DNA of 64,000 nucleotides, from the NCBI GenBank assembly GCA_003611805.1, contig RAYM01000013.1, forward strand, positions 149,992 to 213,991. The letters run 5' to 3'. The notes under the pieces were generated by a model. That model saw only the letters and a program-made list of their open reading frames with translations. It searched no databases and was not told the origin of the DNA. Positions 44,389 to 55,300 of the stretch are shown here, in pieces; the stretch's first letter is position 1, and each line of letters opens with the position of its first letter. This stretch comes from a bacterium 1xD42-87. Its GTDB lineage: Bacteria; Bacillota; Clostridia; Lachnospirales; Lachnospiraceae. Both the position numbers and the translations under genes were made by a program.

Positions 44389-44616
44389 GCCGCAGGCGGC
44401 GGGCGCTCGGGACGGAGAGGCTTGCCGCAGTGTTGTTCGTATCAACGCAGTATTTTTTAAAAATATCATTTTTAATGTAGGATGATGAAACTTTTCCGGC
44501 GGCTGAATCGTATTAGTAGCAGAGGGATGAAACCCGGTCAGAGGCCAAATTTATACAAGCGGTTATTTGGCACGTTATCTGCGGGAACAGATCGTCGGAC
44601 AGAAAGGAAGACAACT
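44389..44616. other. Spacer without a recognised gene
   Basis: GC-rich tail after capA, then an AT-rich stretch (44450-44480) that could hold a promoter. An open frame runs from 44482 into the next gene, but I see no ribosome-binding site for it. Confidence 0.3.
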
Positions 44617-46074
44617 ATGAATATAGGAAATCGTTACGCTACATGGATGCACAATACGCCCGCCACGGGATACGGAAACCGCCCGGCGCAAGCGGGTAAG
44701 TCGGGACGCGCATTTTTGGATGGAATGGAAGAAAATGACAATAATGTCACAAACGATGTGGCGGGAAAAGCAGAGGCGGAAGAAAAAGGCGAAGAGAAAA
44801 AAACGGAAGATATGACCTACCGCGAGCAGATCCTTGCCCATATGGAGGAGATGGCGAAAAAGGTGAGGGAAGGAAAGGTAGAGCCGACCTTCCAGACGGG
44901 CGCGCAGTCTTTTACCAGAAGGGAATGGGAAAAGCTTCTGGCGGATTTTGATGACGCGGAGGAGGCTTTGCAGGAGCAGATCAAGGAGCTCATCGCGGAA
45001 GTGGAGAAGCAGGCGGCAAAAGAGGCGATGAGAAGGGAAGCAGAGGGCAAACCTGACTCCGACAGCGCGGGGGCGGCTGTGACAAACGTGTCAGTTCCTG
45101 AGACGGCGCAGCCGACGGTGGAATCGGGAGGCAGCGTGGTGAATCCTGCGGCATCCGGGAACAGCGTCGCAGCGGCACCGCCGGTGTCTACGACAGCCAC
45201 AGGCAGCAGTACGGCGGCTTCGGGGATAAAGCCGCGGGAGCTGGACGGCATGAACGATAATTGTATAGATGAGGAGGTGACAGACCCGGAGGAGCTTGTG
45301 GAGCTTCTCACGGGTGAGGTGACCAAGAGCACCTTCCCCACCGACGATCCCGAACACAAGCATTGGTTTATCACCTGCTACAGTCAGGACGGGATCTGGT
45401 GCAAGGAGGCTTATTATGAAAACGGCAAGTGGGTGAACAGGGACTGTTTCAAGCTTTCCTACACGGAGCCGGGGCAGTATGAGAAGGTGATGGCATTTAT
45501 ACAGAGGTTTCCGCAGGACGCGAACCTTCGGTTTGCCTGCCGGGAGGAATTCTGGGAGGATTTCCTTGCGGGAAAGATCGACGAGGACGATTTCGTCAAC
45601 TTCTTTGAGACTTCGACGGATAAGGACGGCGTGCCGAGTTATACCTATGAGAAGGACGGAGCCACTTACATAGATCGTGAGAAGGCGAAGTATGCCAAAT
45701 ATATGAACGGCTTTGGCGCGCATTTTTACACGGCGGAGGAGATGGATCTGCTCTGGCGCGGGATCATAAACGAAAACCGCAAGGGACTGCAGAAGATTTC
45801 CGACTACGACGGTCAAATGACGGTCCCGGAAGATGCGAAAACGGGGGAAGAAAAGGAAGAGGATGACGACCTTGAAACGAAAATCATCACCAAGCCCGAC
45901 GGCTCTACGGTGCTGGAGATCAAGACAAGCTACGGCGTGATGGAGGTGGAGATCACCGAGGCGCAGAAGTTCGGGCTGCAGTATGAGGCGCGTCCGGGAG
46001 CGCGGGGTGGCAGGACCGTGTCGGCAGGAGCCTTTGCACATGCGGCAGCAGCGTATGGGAACGGGGAAGTGTAA
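44617..46074 (+). CDS. Unknown protein, likely Lachnospiraceae-type, with acidic/Ala-rich linker
   Basis: 485 residues. The N-terminus is MNIGNRYATWMHNTPATGYG. A Glu/Lys-rich helical region (about 35-155) is followed by an Ala/Ser/Thr-rich linker (about 165-220) and a C-terminal domain (about 235-390) with HWFITCYSQDGIWCKEAYYE and LDLLWRGIINENR-like segments. No signal peptide or membrane segment. I do not recognise the family. The ATG at 44617 follows AAAGGAAG at 6-nt spacing. The next unknown gene starts 2 nt after its stop. Confidence 0.75.
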   Translation: MNIGNRYATWMHNTPATGYGNRPAQAGKSGRAFLDGMEENDNNVTNDVAGKAEAEEKGEEKKTEDMTYREQILAHMEEMAKKVREGKVEPTFQTGAQSFTRREWEKLLADFDDAEEALQEQIKELIAEVEKQAAKEAMRREAEGKPDSDSAGAAVTNVSVPETAQPTVESGGSVVNPAASGNSVAAAPPVSTTATGSSTAASGIKPRELDGMNDNCIDEEVTDPEELVELLTGEVTKSTFPTDDPEHKHWFITCYSQDGIWCKEAYYENGKWVNRDCFKLSYTEPGQYEKVMAFIQRFPQDANLRFACREEFWEDFLAGKIDEDDFVNFFETSTDKDGVPSYTYEKDGATYIDREKAKYAKYMNGFGAHFYTAEEMDLLWRGIINENRKGLQKISDYDGQMTVPEDAKTGEEKEEDDDLETKIITKPDGSTVLEIKTSYGVMEVEITEAQKFGLQYEARPGARGGRTVSAGAFAHAAAAYGNGEV

Positions 46075-46075
46075 T

Positions 46076-46942
46076 ATGGGTATCAGCGGCATAGGAAGTC
46101 GGAATACTTACATTTATAATACACAGACGGGAAAGCTTTCGTCGAAAGACGGGCAGCAGGACGCCTTTGTGGATTACTTTAACGGGGATATCAGTGGTGA
46201 CGAAGATGATACCCTGAACGGGTTTGACAGGGCAAGAAAAGCGGATATCAATAATCTGATTGAGGTCTGGGCGCAGGTTGACAAGAGCCTTTTTAACGAC
46301 CCGGATAAAGTGGAATATGAGATAACCACGGAGACTGTTGACGCGGTGACATCCACCGTACAGGTGGACGGCGGCAAAATTTTTACGTGCTACAGCGGCG
46401 GCTTTTTTACCTGTATTGATCCATCCGAGCTCTTTCAAAAGGCGGGATCGTTCCAGACATGCGAACATAAGGACTACGATCCTTCTGACAACAGTGTCAA
46501 TATTGCCGTGGGAGATGTGTTTGACCTGGGAAACGGTTACAGGCTGCGTGTAGGCAGGGATCAGGTTTACGGGGAAGGGCACGGATATCGAAATGGGGAA
46601 AACGACGAAAAGATGCAGGCGCTGGCGTGGGGGCTTGGTGCGCTGATCCACTTTGCGGAGGGACAGTGGTCTGCCGCCATGCTTGAGTTTGGGGACAGGG
46701 CGGCTTCAACGTCCGACGGGAGCGACCTGATGGGAGGCACGACGCCCATGCTGTTGGAACTGCTGCGGCAGCTTGGCGTGGATACCGACCGGGAATTTAT
46801 CTTAAACGGCACGAAATGTGAGGTGCGGAACGGAAAAATACGTGAGGTCGGCGACAGGTGGGGCGTGGCGCGCAATGTGCGCGACGAGGCGATCAGAAAG
46901 TACGAGGAGGAGATGTCACGCCCGCTTTCAAGTTGGAAATAA
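46076..46942 (+). CDS. Unknown protein coupled to the preceding gene
   Basis: 288 residues starting MGISGIGSRNTYIYNTQTG. It contains acidic, Ca-binding-loop-like text (NGDISGDEDDTLNGFDRARK, about 33-52) and CYSGGFFTCID, which echoes TCYSQDGIWCKE in its neighbour, so the two may share a domain. No signal peptide. The start 2 nt after the previous stop implies coupling. Function unknown. Both lie at the downstream end of the block separating rplA from rplJ. Confidence 0.75.
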   Translation: MGISGIGSRNTYIYNTQTGKLSSKDGQQDAFVDYFNGDISGDEDDTLNGFDRARKADINNLIEVWAQVDKSLFNDPDKVEYEITTETVDAVTSTVQVDGGKIFTCYSGGFFTCIDPSELFQKAGSFQTCEHKDYDPSDNSVNIAVGDVFDLGNGYRLRVGRDQVYGEGHGYRNGENDEKMQALAWGLGALIHFAEGQWSAAMLEFGDRAASTSDGSDLMGGTTPMLLELLRQLGVDTDREFILNGTKCEVRNGKIREVGDRWGVARNVRDEAIRKYEEEMSRPLSSWK

Positions 46943-47014
46943 GAAGAATTAAGCTGTTTGTGGGCGGAAAATGCCCATAGTAGACAAAAATGCTGCTATA
47001 TTTGGCAAAAACAG

Positions 47015-47044
47015 TTGACAGCCCTGCGCGCGCTGTGCTATAGT
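47015..47044 (+). promoter_or_regulatory. Promoter of rplJL
   Basis: TTGACA (47015-47020), 18 bp, TATAGT (47039-47044). The predicted start near 47051 begins the L10 leader. Confidence 0.7.
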
Positions 47045-47050
47045 AGCAGA

Positions 47051-47154
47051 TGCCGAAGACAGCAGGTGCCGTATTGTCGGCGTAAGAGTCCGCCTGCCGA
47101 GGAGAGAAGAGATATCATTGCTTTATATCATCCTTCCTGTCTTCAGGGAGGATG
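47051..47154 (+). ncRNA. Ribosomal protein L10 leader
   Basis: CCGAAGACAGCAGGTGCC (47053-47070) and CCTGCCGAGG (47093-47102) match the conserved L10-leader core that binds the L10-L12 complex. A hairpin CATCCTTCCTG/CAGGGAGGATG (47129-47154) follows and can act as the regulated terminator. Feedback control of rplJL is established for this RNA class. Confidence 0.85.
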
Positions 47155-47205
47155 TTTCTATGTATACACTCCTATCGGCAACAAAATCTATAAGGAGGTA
47201 ATGTA

Positions 47206-47796
47206 ATGGCAAAGGTGGAATTGAAGAAACCGATCGTGGATGAGATCGCCGCTGCCGTGAAAGACGCACAGTCAGTCGTTCTCGTTGACTATCGCGGACT
47301 TACGGTGGAACAGGACACACAGCTTCGTAAGCAGCTGCGTGAGGCCGGGATCACCTACAAGGTTTACAAGAACACAATGATGAATTTTGCATTCAAGGGC
47401 ACGGACTGCGAAGCGCTTCTCCCTTATCTGGAAGGCCCCAGCGCGGTTGCCATCTCTACAGAGGACGCTACGGCTCCCGCGAGAGTGTTATGCAAATTCG
47501 CTAAGACGGCAGACGCCCTTGAAGTGAAGGGCGGCATCGTGGAAGGCATCGCTTATGATGCGGATGGCATCAAGGAAGTTGCGAAGATTCCTTCCAGAGA
47601 AGAGCTGCTGTCCAAGCTGCTTGGCAGCATCCAGTCTCCGATCACCAACTTCGCACGTGTGATGAACCAGTTGGCGGAGAAAGGCGGTGCATCCGGGTGC
47701 GAGACGCCTGCAAAAGCAGAGGAAGCGCCCGCTGAAGCAGAGGCTGCTCCCGCAGCGGAGGAGGCACCTGCAGAAGAAGCACCCGCTGCAGAATAA
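47206..47796 (+). CDS. rplJ: 50S ribosomal protein L10 with Ala/Glu/Pro-rich tail
   Basis: 196 residues. The L10 core (about 1-165) is clear: VVLVDYRGLTVEQDTQLRKQ, YKVYKNTMMNFA and LLSKLLGSIQSPITNFARVM. A repeat-like tail of about 30 residues (APAEAEAAPAAEEAPAEEA) extends it beyond the usual 165-175. The ribosome-binding site is AAGGAGG. It anchors L7/L12 dimers to the ribosome. Confidence 0.97.
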   Translation: MAKVELKKPIVDEIAAAVKDAQSVVLVDYRGLTVEQDTQLRKQLREAGITYKVYKNTMMNFAFKGTDCEALLPYLEGPSAVAISTEDATAPARVLCKFAKTADALEVKGGIVEGIAYDADGIKEVAKIPSREELLSKLLGSIQSPITNFARVMNQLAEKGGASGCETPAKAEEAPAEAEAAPAAEEAPAEEAPAAE

Positions 47797-47869
47797 ACGG
47801 TTAAAACCCGAGCCTGCTTAGGCAGTTTCGAAACGTAAACAATGAATAAAAATATGGAGGAAAACAATC

Positions 47870-48247
47870 ATGGCAAAATTATCTGTTGAAGAGATCCTTA
47901 GCGCGATTGATGAGATGACAGTATTGGAATTGAATGATCTGGTAAAGGCATGTGAGGAGAAATACGGCGTATCCGCAGCAGCGGGCGTAGTAGTTGCGGC
48001 AGCAGGCGGCGACGCAGGCGCAGCAGCTGAGGAGAAGACCGAGTTCGACGTTGAGCTGACAGAGGTTGGTCCTAACAAGGTTAAGGTTATCAAGGTGGTT
48101 CGTGAAGCTACCGGTCTTGGTCTGAAGGAGGCGAAGGATCTCGTTGATTCCGCTCCGAAGATGGTTAAGGAGGCGGCTTCCAAGGAAGAGGCTGACGAGA
48201 TCAAGGCTAAGCTTGAGGCTGAGGGCGCGAAGGTTACCCTTAAGTAA
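47870..48247 (+). CDS. rplL: 50S ribosomal protein L7/L12
   Basis: 125 residues. An N-terminal dimerisation helix, an Ala/Gly hinge ([20 protein letters not shown]) and the C-terminal factor-binding domain ([24 protein letters not shown], [20 protein letters not shown]). Recruits elongation factors. Confidence 0.98.
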   Translation: MAKLSVEEILSAIDEMTVLELNDLVKACEEKYGVSAAAGVVVAAAGGDAGAAAEEKTEFDVELTEVGPNKVKVIKVVREATGLGLKEAKDLVDSAPKMVKEAASKEEADEIKAKLEAEGAKVTLK

Positions 48248-48272
48248 TTGCCCGGCATATCCGAAAAGAGAG

Positions 48273-48310
48273 ACCGTTCACATGTTTTCGAAAAGCATGT
48301 GGGCGGTTTT
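48273..48310 (+). terminator. Terminator of rplJL
   Basis: ACCGTTCACATG pairs with CATGTGGGCGGT (two mismatches), followed by TTTTCC. Confidence 0.75.
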
Positions 48311-48349
48311 CCTATAAAAAATTCTTAATAATTTTCTTGAATATAATCA

Positions 48350-48414
48350 TTGACTTTCCCATGTGATTTGTAGTAGAATGTATGGTGCACTATTGTGGTG
48401 TGCTATGCTTTTTT
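48350..48414 (+). promoter_or_regulatory. rpoBC promoter and early hairpin
   Basis: TTGACT (48350-48355), 18 bp, TAGAAT (48374-48379). GTATGGTGCAC (48380-48390) can pair fully (with G-T pairs) with GTGTGCTATGC (48398-48408), followed by T6. If transcription starts near 48386, this is a very early attenuator-like structure. Confidence 0.5.
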
Positions 48415-48470
48415 GAAGTGTCGTTTCCGACGAAGCATGGATCAATCATAAAGAACGGGGTGAAGTGTCA

Positions 48471-51400
48471 ATGGAAAAAAACAGAATCCGTAAGACTGCT
48501 GCCGGCAGAAATACGCGCATGACCTACGCACGACAGAAAGAGGTTCTGGAAATGCCGAACCTGATCGAGGTTCAGAAGAACTCCTATCAGTGGTTCCTGA
48601 ATGAAGGCTTGAAGGAAGTGTTTGACGATATTTCTCCGATCTCGGATTACAGCGGACATTTAAGTCTGGAATTTGTGGACTTTGAGCTGTGCGAGGAAGA
48701 TGTCAAATATTCTATTGAGAAATGTAAGGAGAGAGACGCCACTTACGCAGCCCCTCTCAAGGTGAAGGTACGTCTGATTAACAAAGAGAAGGACGAGATT
48801 ACCGAGCACGAGATCTTTATGGGTGATCTGCCGCTTATGACGCAGACAGGCACCTTTGTGATCAACGGCGCGGAGCGTGTTATCGTAAGCCAGCTTGTCC
48901 GTTCCCCCGGCATTTATTACGGGATTGGACATGATAAGATCGGCAAAAGGCTTTTTTCCGCAACCGTGATTCCGAACCGCGGCGCGTGGCTGGAGTACGA
49001 GACGGATTCCAATGACGTTTTCTATGTGCGCGTGGACAGGACGAGAAAGGTTCCGATCACAGTGCTGATCCGTGCGCTTGGTGTTGGCTCCAACGACGAG
49101 ATCAGGGAACTTTTCGGCGACGAGCCGAAAATCGAGGCAAGCTTTGCAAAGGACGCTTCTGAAAACTATCAGGAGGGTCTGCTTGAGCTGTATAAAAAGA
49201 TTCGTCCCGGCGAGCCGCTCAGCGTGGAGAGTGCGGAGAGCCTGATTATGGCGATGTTTTTTGACCCCAGGAGATATGATCTGGCAAAGGTCGGCAGATA
49301 TAAATTTAACAAGAAACTGATGTTCAGGAACAGGATCAGACATCACGTTCTCGCGGAGGATGTGGTGGATACCCAGACAGGTGAGATTCTGGCGAAAGCG
49401 GGCGACAAGGTAAGCATGGAGATGGCGGATGCGATCCAGAATGCTGCGGTTCCTGCCGTGTGGATCCAGACGGAGGAGAGGAATGTCAAGGTTCTCTCCA
49501 ATATGATGGTGGATATCACGAATTTCGTTGACTGCAATCCCAAGGAGCTGGGCATTACGGAACTGGTTTATTATCCTGTTCTGCAGCAGATTCTGGACGA
49601 GTACAGCGGCGACCCCTCGCAGCTTGCTGAGGTGATCCGCAAAAATGTACACGAGCTGATTCCGAAGCATATTACGAAGGAAGATATCTTAGCTTCCATT
49701 AACTATAACATCCACCTGGAGTACGGTATCGGTAACGATGATGATATCGACCATCTGGGCAACAGACGTATCCGTGCGGTGGGTGAACTTTTGCAGAACC
49801 AGTACCGCATTGGACTCTCCCGTCTGGAGAGAGTGGTGCGCGAGAGAATGACCACTCACGATGCGGAGGAAATTTCCCCGCAGGTGCTGATCAACATTAA
49901 ACCTGTACAGGCGGCGGTGAAGGAGTTCTTCGGATCATCCCAGCTGTCTCAGTTCATGGATCAGAATAACCCGCTCGGCGAGCTGACTCACAAGAGACGT
50001 CTTTCCGCGCTGGGTCCCGGCGGTCTTTCCAGAGACCGTGCCGGATTCGAGGTGCGTGACGTACACTATACGCATTATGGCAGAATGTGCCCCATCGAGA
50101 CGCCTGAGGGACCGAATATCGGTCTGATCAACTCGCTGGCGTCCTATGCGAGAATCAACGAATATGGTTTTGTGGAGGCGCCTTACAGGAAGATTGACAA
50201 GAGTGATCCGCAGAATCCGCGCGTTACGGAAGAGACAGTCTACATGACGGCGGACGAGGAAGATAATTATCACGTGGCGCAGGCATCCGCGCCCCTTGAC
50301 GAGAATGGCTATTTCAGGAGAAACAGCATTTCCGGTCGTTATAAGACAGAGACGCAGGAATATCCGAAGGCTATGTTTGATTATATGGACGTGTCTCCGA
50401 AGATGGTATTCTCGGTAGCTACGGCACTCATTCCGTTCCTGCAGAACGACGACGCGAACCGTGCACTGATGGGTTCCAACATGCAGAGACAGGCAGTGCC
50501 GCTGCTCTTCACTGAGACGCCTGTGGTTGGTACCGGTATGGAGCCGAAAGCGGCTGTGGACTCCGGCGTCTGCGTGGTGGCGAGAAAGTCCGGCACCATA
50601 GAGTTTGTGTCGGCAGATATTATCAGGATGACCTGTGACGACGGGGAGAAGGACGAGTACCGTCTGATGAAGTTCTCCCGCAGTAACCAGTCCAACTGTT
50701 ATAACCAGAAGCCTATCGTACAGAAAGGCATGCATGTGGAGCAGGGCGAAGTGATTGCGGACGGTCCGTCCACGGACGGCGGCGAGCTGGCTCTGGGCAA
50801 GAATCCGCTGATCGGATTTATGACATGGGAAGGCTACAACTACGAGGATGCCGTACTCCTCAGTGAAAGACTGGTGCAGGAAGATGTTTATACTTCCGTG
50901 CATATGGAAGAATATGAGGCAGAGGCGCGGGATACCAAGCTCGGACCGGAAGAAATTACGAGAGACGTGCCGGGCGTCGGTGACGATGCGCTGAAGGATC
51001 TGGATGACAGAGGCATTATCCGCATTGGTGCGGAGGTGCGTGCCGGTGACATTCTGGTGGGCAAGGTGACTCCTAAGGGAGAGACGGAGCTTACCGCGGA
51101 GGAGAGGCTGCTTAGGGCGATCTTCGGTGAGAAGGCAAGAGAAGTGCGCGACACTTCCCTGAAGGTGCCTCACGGTGAATACGGTATTGTTGTGGACGCG
51201 AAGGTGTTCACGAGAGAGAACGGCGATGAGCTGTCTCCCGGTGTGAATCAGGCGGTTCGCATTTACATTGCGCAGAAGAGAAAGATTTCCGTTGGTGATA
51301 AGATGGCAGGCCGTCACGGTAACAAGGGTGTGGTTTCCCGCGTGCTTCCCGTGGAGGATATGCCTTATCTGCCGAACGGCAGACCTCTTGACATAGTGCT

Positions 51401-52328
51401 GAATCCTCTGGGCGTGCCTTCCCGTATGAATATCGGGCAGGTGCTGGAGATTCACCTGTCGCTGGCGGCGAAAGCACTCGGTTTTAATGTGGCGACGCCC
51501 GTGTTTGACGGTGCAAAAGAGGATGACATCATGGACACGCTGGATCTGGCAAACGACTATGTCAATCTGGAGTGGGAAGAGTTTGAGAAGAAACATAAGG
51601 ATGAACTGTTACCCGAGGTCATGGAGTATCTGTACGAGAACAGGGAGCACAGAAAACTCTGGAAAGGCGTGCCTATCTCCAGGGACGGCAAGGTGCGGCT
51701 GCGCGACGGCAGAACGGGCGAATATTTTGATTCCCCGGTTACCATTGGACACATGCATTACCTGAAACTCCATCATCTGGTGGACGATAAGATCCATGCG
51801 CGTTCCACCGGTCCTTACTCGCTGGTAACGCAGCAGCCTCTGGGCGGTAAAGCGCAGTTTGGCGGACAGCGCTTCGGTGAAATGGAGGTCTGGGCATTGG
51901 AGGCGTACGGTGCGGCTTATACGCTGCAGGAGATTCTGACCGTGAAGTCCGATGATGTGGTGGGTCGTGTCAAGACTTACGAGGCGATCATCAAGGGCGA
52001 TAACATTCCTGAACCCGGCGTGCCAGAGTCCTTCAAGGTGCTTTTGAAAGAGCTGCAGTCCCTTGGACTGGACGTCAGAGTGCTCCGTGATGACCAGACA
52101 GAGGTTGAGATCATGGAAACCATTGATTACGGCGAGAGCGATTATCGCTATGAGATCGAGGGCGATTCCCGAGGCTACGACTATGAAAGAGAATCTTTCG
52201 GTTCGATGGGTTATCAGCGTCAGGAGTTCGACCAGGACAGCGGGCAGCTTGTAAGCAGTGATGAGGAGGAAGCCGATTCCTTTGAGGAAGAGCCGGAAGA
52301 GGCATTTGAAGAAGCTTATACAGATTAA
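48471..52328 (+). CDS. rpoB: RNA polymerase beta subunit
   Basis: 1285 residues. Conserved blocks include [16 protein letters not shown] and [20 protein letters not shown] (rifampicin region) and [15 protein letters not shown]. The ATG at 48471 is preferred over GTG at 48465 because GGGGTGA lies 8 nt before the ATG but only 2 nt before the GTG. The C-terminus carries an acidic tail ([20 protein letters not shown]). Confidence 0.98.
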   Translation: MEKNRIRKTAAGRNTRMTYARQKEVLEMPNLIEVQKNSYQWFLNEGLKEVFDDISPISDYSGHLSLEFVDFELCEEDVKYSIEKCKERDATYAAPLKVKVRLINKEKDEITEHEIFMGDLPLMTQTGTFVINGAERVIVSQLVRSPGIYYGIGHDKIGKRLFSATVIPNRGAWLEYETDSNDVFYVRVDRTRKVPITVLIRALGVGSNDEIRELFGDEPKIEASFAKDASENYQEGLLELYKKIRPGEPLSVESAESLIMAMFFDPRRYDLAKVGRYKFNKKLMFRNRIRHHVLAEDVVDTQTGEILAKAGDKVSMEMADAIQNAAVPAVWIQTEERNVKVLSNMMVDITNFVDCNPKELGITELVYYPVLQQILDEYSGDPSQLAEVIRKNVHELIPKHITKEDILASINYNIHLEYGIGNDDDIDHLGNRRIRAVGELLQNQYRIGLSRLERVVRERMTTHDAEEISPQVLINIKPVQAAVKEFFGSSQLSQFMDQNNPLGELTHKRRLSALGPGGLSRDRAGFEVRDVHYTHYGRMCPIETPEGPNIGLINSLASYARINEYGFVEAPYRKIDKSDPQNPRVTEETVYMTADEEDNYHVAQASAPLDENGYFRRNSISGRYKTETQEYPKAMFDYMDVSPKMVFSVATALIPFLQNDDANRALMGSNMQRQAVPLLFTETPVVGTGMEPKAAVDSGVCVVARKSGTIEFVSADIIRMTCDDGEKDEYRLMKFSRSNQSNCYNQKPIVQKGMHVEQGEVIADGPSTDGGELALGKNPLIGFMTWEGYNYEDAVLLSERLVQEDVYTSVHMEEYEAEARDTKLGPEEITRDVPGVGDDALKDLDDRGIIRIGAEVRAGDILVGKVTPKGETELTAEERLLRAIFGEKAREVRDTSLKVPHGEYGIVVDAKVFTRENGDELSPGVNQAVRIYIAQKRKISVGDKMAGRHGNKGVVSRVLPVEDMPYLPNGRPLDIVLNPLGVPSRMNIGQVLEIHLSLAAKALGFNVATPVFDGAKEDDIMDTLDLANDYVNLEWEEFEKKHKDELLPEVMEYLYENREHRKLWKGVPISRDGKVRLRDGRTGEYFDSPVTIGHMHYLKLHHLVDDKIHARSTGPYSLVTQQPLGGKAQFGGQRFGEMEVWALEAYGAAYTLQEILTVKSDDVVGRVKTYEAIIKGDNIPEPGVPESFKVLLKELQSLGLDVRVLRDDQTEVEIMETIDYGESDYRYEIEGDSRGYDYERESFGSMGYQRQEFDQDSGQLVSSDEEEADSFEEEPEEAFEEAYTD

Positions 52329-52345
52329 ATGGAGGGTAGTGCAGG

Positions 52346-55300
52346 ATGTCAGATATGAAACAGGAAGCGTATCAACCCATGACATTTGACGCGATCAAGA
52401 TCGGACTGGCGTCACCGGAAAAGATCAGGGAATGGTCGAGAGGTGAGGTTACCAAGCCGGAGACGATCAACTATAGAACCTTGAAGCCCGAGAAGGAAGG
52501 TCTGTTCTGTGAAAGGATTTTCGGACCGAGCAAGGACTGGGAATGCCATTGCGGTAAGTATAAGAAGATCAGATATAAGGGCGTTGTCTGCGACCGATGC
52601 GGCGTTGAGGTGACGAAGTCCAGCGTCCGCAGAGAGCGTATGGGGCGTATAGAATTGGCTGCTCCGGTCTCTCATATCTGGTATTTCAAGGGGATTCCGA
52701 GCCGAATGGGACTGATTCTGGATCTCTCTCCCAGAGTGCTGGAGAAGGTGCTCTATTTTGCGTCCTATATTGTGCTGGACGGCGGCGAGACGGATCTGGA
52801 TTACAAGCAGGTTCTCACGGAGAAGGAGTATCAGGATGCCAGGGAGACCTGGGGAAATAAATTCCGGGTTGGTATGGGGGCAGAAGCGATCAAGGAGCTT
52901 CTGCAGGCAATTAATCTGGAGGAAGAGGCGGCGGAGCTGAAGGAGGGCTTGAAGGAGTCCACCGGGCAGAAGCGCGCCCGCATTATCAAGAGACTGGAAG
53001 TAGTGGAGGCTTTCCGGGAGTCCGGGAACCAGCCGGAGTGGATGATCATGGATGTAATCCCGGTGATTCCGCCGGATCTGCGTCCCATGGTGCAGCTCGA
53101 CGGCGGCAGGTTTGCGACCTCTGACTTAAACGATCTTTACAGGAGAATCATCAACAGAAACAATCGTCTGAAAAGACTGCTGGAGCTTGGCGCTCCCGAT
53201 ATCATTGTCCGAAACGAGAAGCGTATGCTGCAGGAGGCGGTTGACGCGCTGATTGATAACGGCAGAAGAGGCAGACCCGTGACAGGACCCGGCAACAGGG
53301 CGCTTAAGTCCCTTTCCGATATGCTTAAGGGTAAATCCGGGCGTTTCCGCCAGAATCTGCTCGGCAAGCGTGTTGACTATTCCGGGCGTTCCGTTATCGT
53401 GGTCGGACCCGAGTTAAAGATTTATCAGTGCGGTCTGCCCAAGGAGATGGCGATCGAGCTGTTTAAGCCCTTCGTGATGAAGGAACTGGTATTCCGTGGT
53501 ATTTCACAGAATATCAAGGCGGCGAAAAAGCTGGTGGAGAGACTGGACACGCAGGTATGGGATGTGCTGGAGGAGGTAATCAAGGAGCATCCGGTGATGT
53601 TAAACCGTGCGCCTACCTTGCACAGGCTGGGTATTCAGGCATTTGAGCCGATTCTTGTGGAAGGTAAGGCGATTAAGCTTCATCCGCTCGTATGTACCGC
53701 GTTTAACGCCGATTTTGACGGCGACCAGATGGCAGTCCATCTCCCGCTGTCCGTCGAGGCGCAGGCGGAGTGCAGATTCCTTCTGCTCTCCCCGAACAAC
53801 CTGTTAAAACCTTCGGACGGAGGTCCGGTGGCGGTGCCTTCCCAGGATATGGTGCTCGGCATCTATTATCTGACGCAGGAGAGACCCGGTGCGCTTGGAG
53901 AGGGCAAGTTCTTTAAGAATGTAAACGAGGCGATTCTTGCCTATGAGAATAAGGCATGCACCCTCCACTCAAGGATTAATGTCAGGGTGACAAAGAAGGA
54001 TGCTAGCGGGAAAGAGGTGTCCGGCAATGTGGAGTCTACGCTGGGACGATTCCTTTTCAACGAGATTCTTCCGCAGGATCTGGGTTATGTGGACAGAAGC
54101 GACCCGAAGAATTTACTGAAGCCGGAAGTGGATTTCCATGTAGGCAAAAAGCAGTTAAAGCAGATTCTTGAGAAGGTCATCAACATCCACGGCGCGGTAC
54201 GGACCGCCGAGGTGCTCGACCTGATCAAGTCAACCGGTTATAAGTATTCCACGCAGGCAGCGATGACCGTTTCCATTTCCGATATGACGGTGCCGGCGGA
54301 GAAAGAGAAGATGCTTGAGGAAGCGCAGGCTACCGTAGACAGGATCTCCATGGATTTCCGGAGAGGAAAGTGTACGGAGGAGGAGAGATACCGTCAGGTT
54401 GTGGAGACATGGAACAAGACGGATAAAGACCTCACGGAAGTGCTGCTCTCCGGTCTGGATAAGTACAATAATATTTATATGATGGCGGATTCCGGAGCCC
54501 GTGGTTCCAACCAGCAGATCAAACAGCTTGCGGGTATGCGTGGTCTGATGGCGGATACCACAGGACGTACCATCGAGCTGCCGATCAAGTCCAATTTCCG
54601 TGAAGGTCTGGACGTGCTGGAGTATTTCATGTCAGCGCATGGCGCACGTAAAGGTCTGTCCGATACCGCGCTTAGAACCGCTGACTCCGGTTATCTTACC
54701 AGACGTATGGTGGATGTTTCGCAGGAACTGATTATCCGCGAGACGGACTGCTGCGAGGGCAGGGATGAAATCCCTGGCATGGTGGTTAAGGCGTTCATGG
54801 ACGGCAAGGAGACCATCGAAGGACTGAAAGACAGGATCATGGGACGATTCTCCTGTGAGGATATCAAAGATAATGACGGCAATATGATCGTGAAGAGAAA
54901 CCACATGATCACGCCCGCCCGCGCTGCGAAGATTTTAAGTGTCGGCATGGATGAGAATGGGGAACCGATCGAGGGAGAGAGACAGATCAGGGAAGTGAAG
55001 ATCCGCACGATCTTAACCTGCCGTTCCCATGTGGGTATCTGCGCGAAGTGTTACGGCGCGAATATGGCGACCGGCGAGGCGGTTCAGGTCGGTGAGGCTG
55101 TCGGCATCATTGCGGCGCAGTCCATCGGTGAGCCCGGTACACAGCTTACCATGCGTACCTTCCATACCGGCGGTGTGGCAGGCGACGATATCACACAGGG
55201 TCTTCCCCGTGTAGAGGAGCTTTTTGAGGCGCGTAAGCCGAAAGGACTGGCGATTATCGCGGAGTTCGGCGGTGTGGCGACCATTAAAGATACAAAGAAG

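Noticed and set aside
48465..48470. GTG start for rpoB
   Set aside because: Only 2 nt from the SD-like GGGGTGA; the ATG at 48471 has proper spacing.
49935..51596. 553-codon minus-strand ORF inside rpoB
   Set aside because: Shadow of a highly biased coding strand; His/Arg-rich low-quality protein with no family features.
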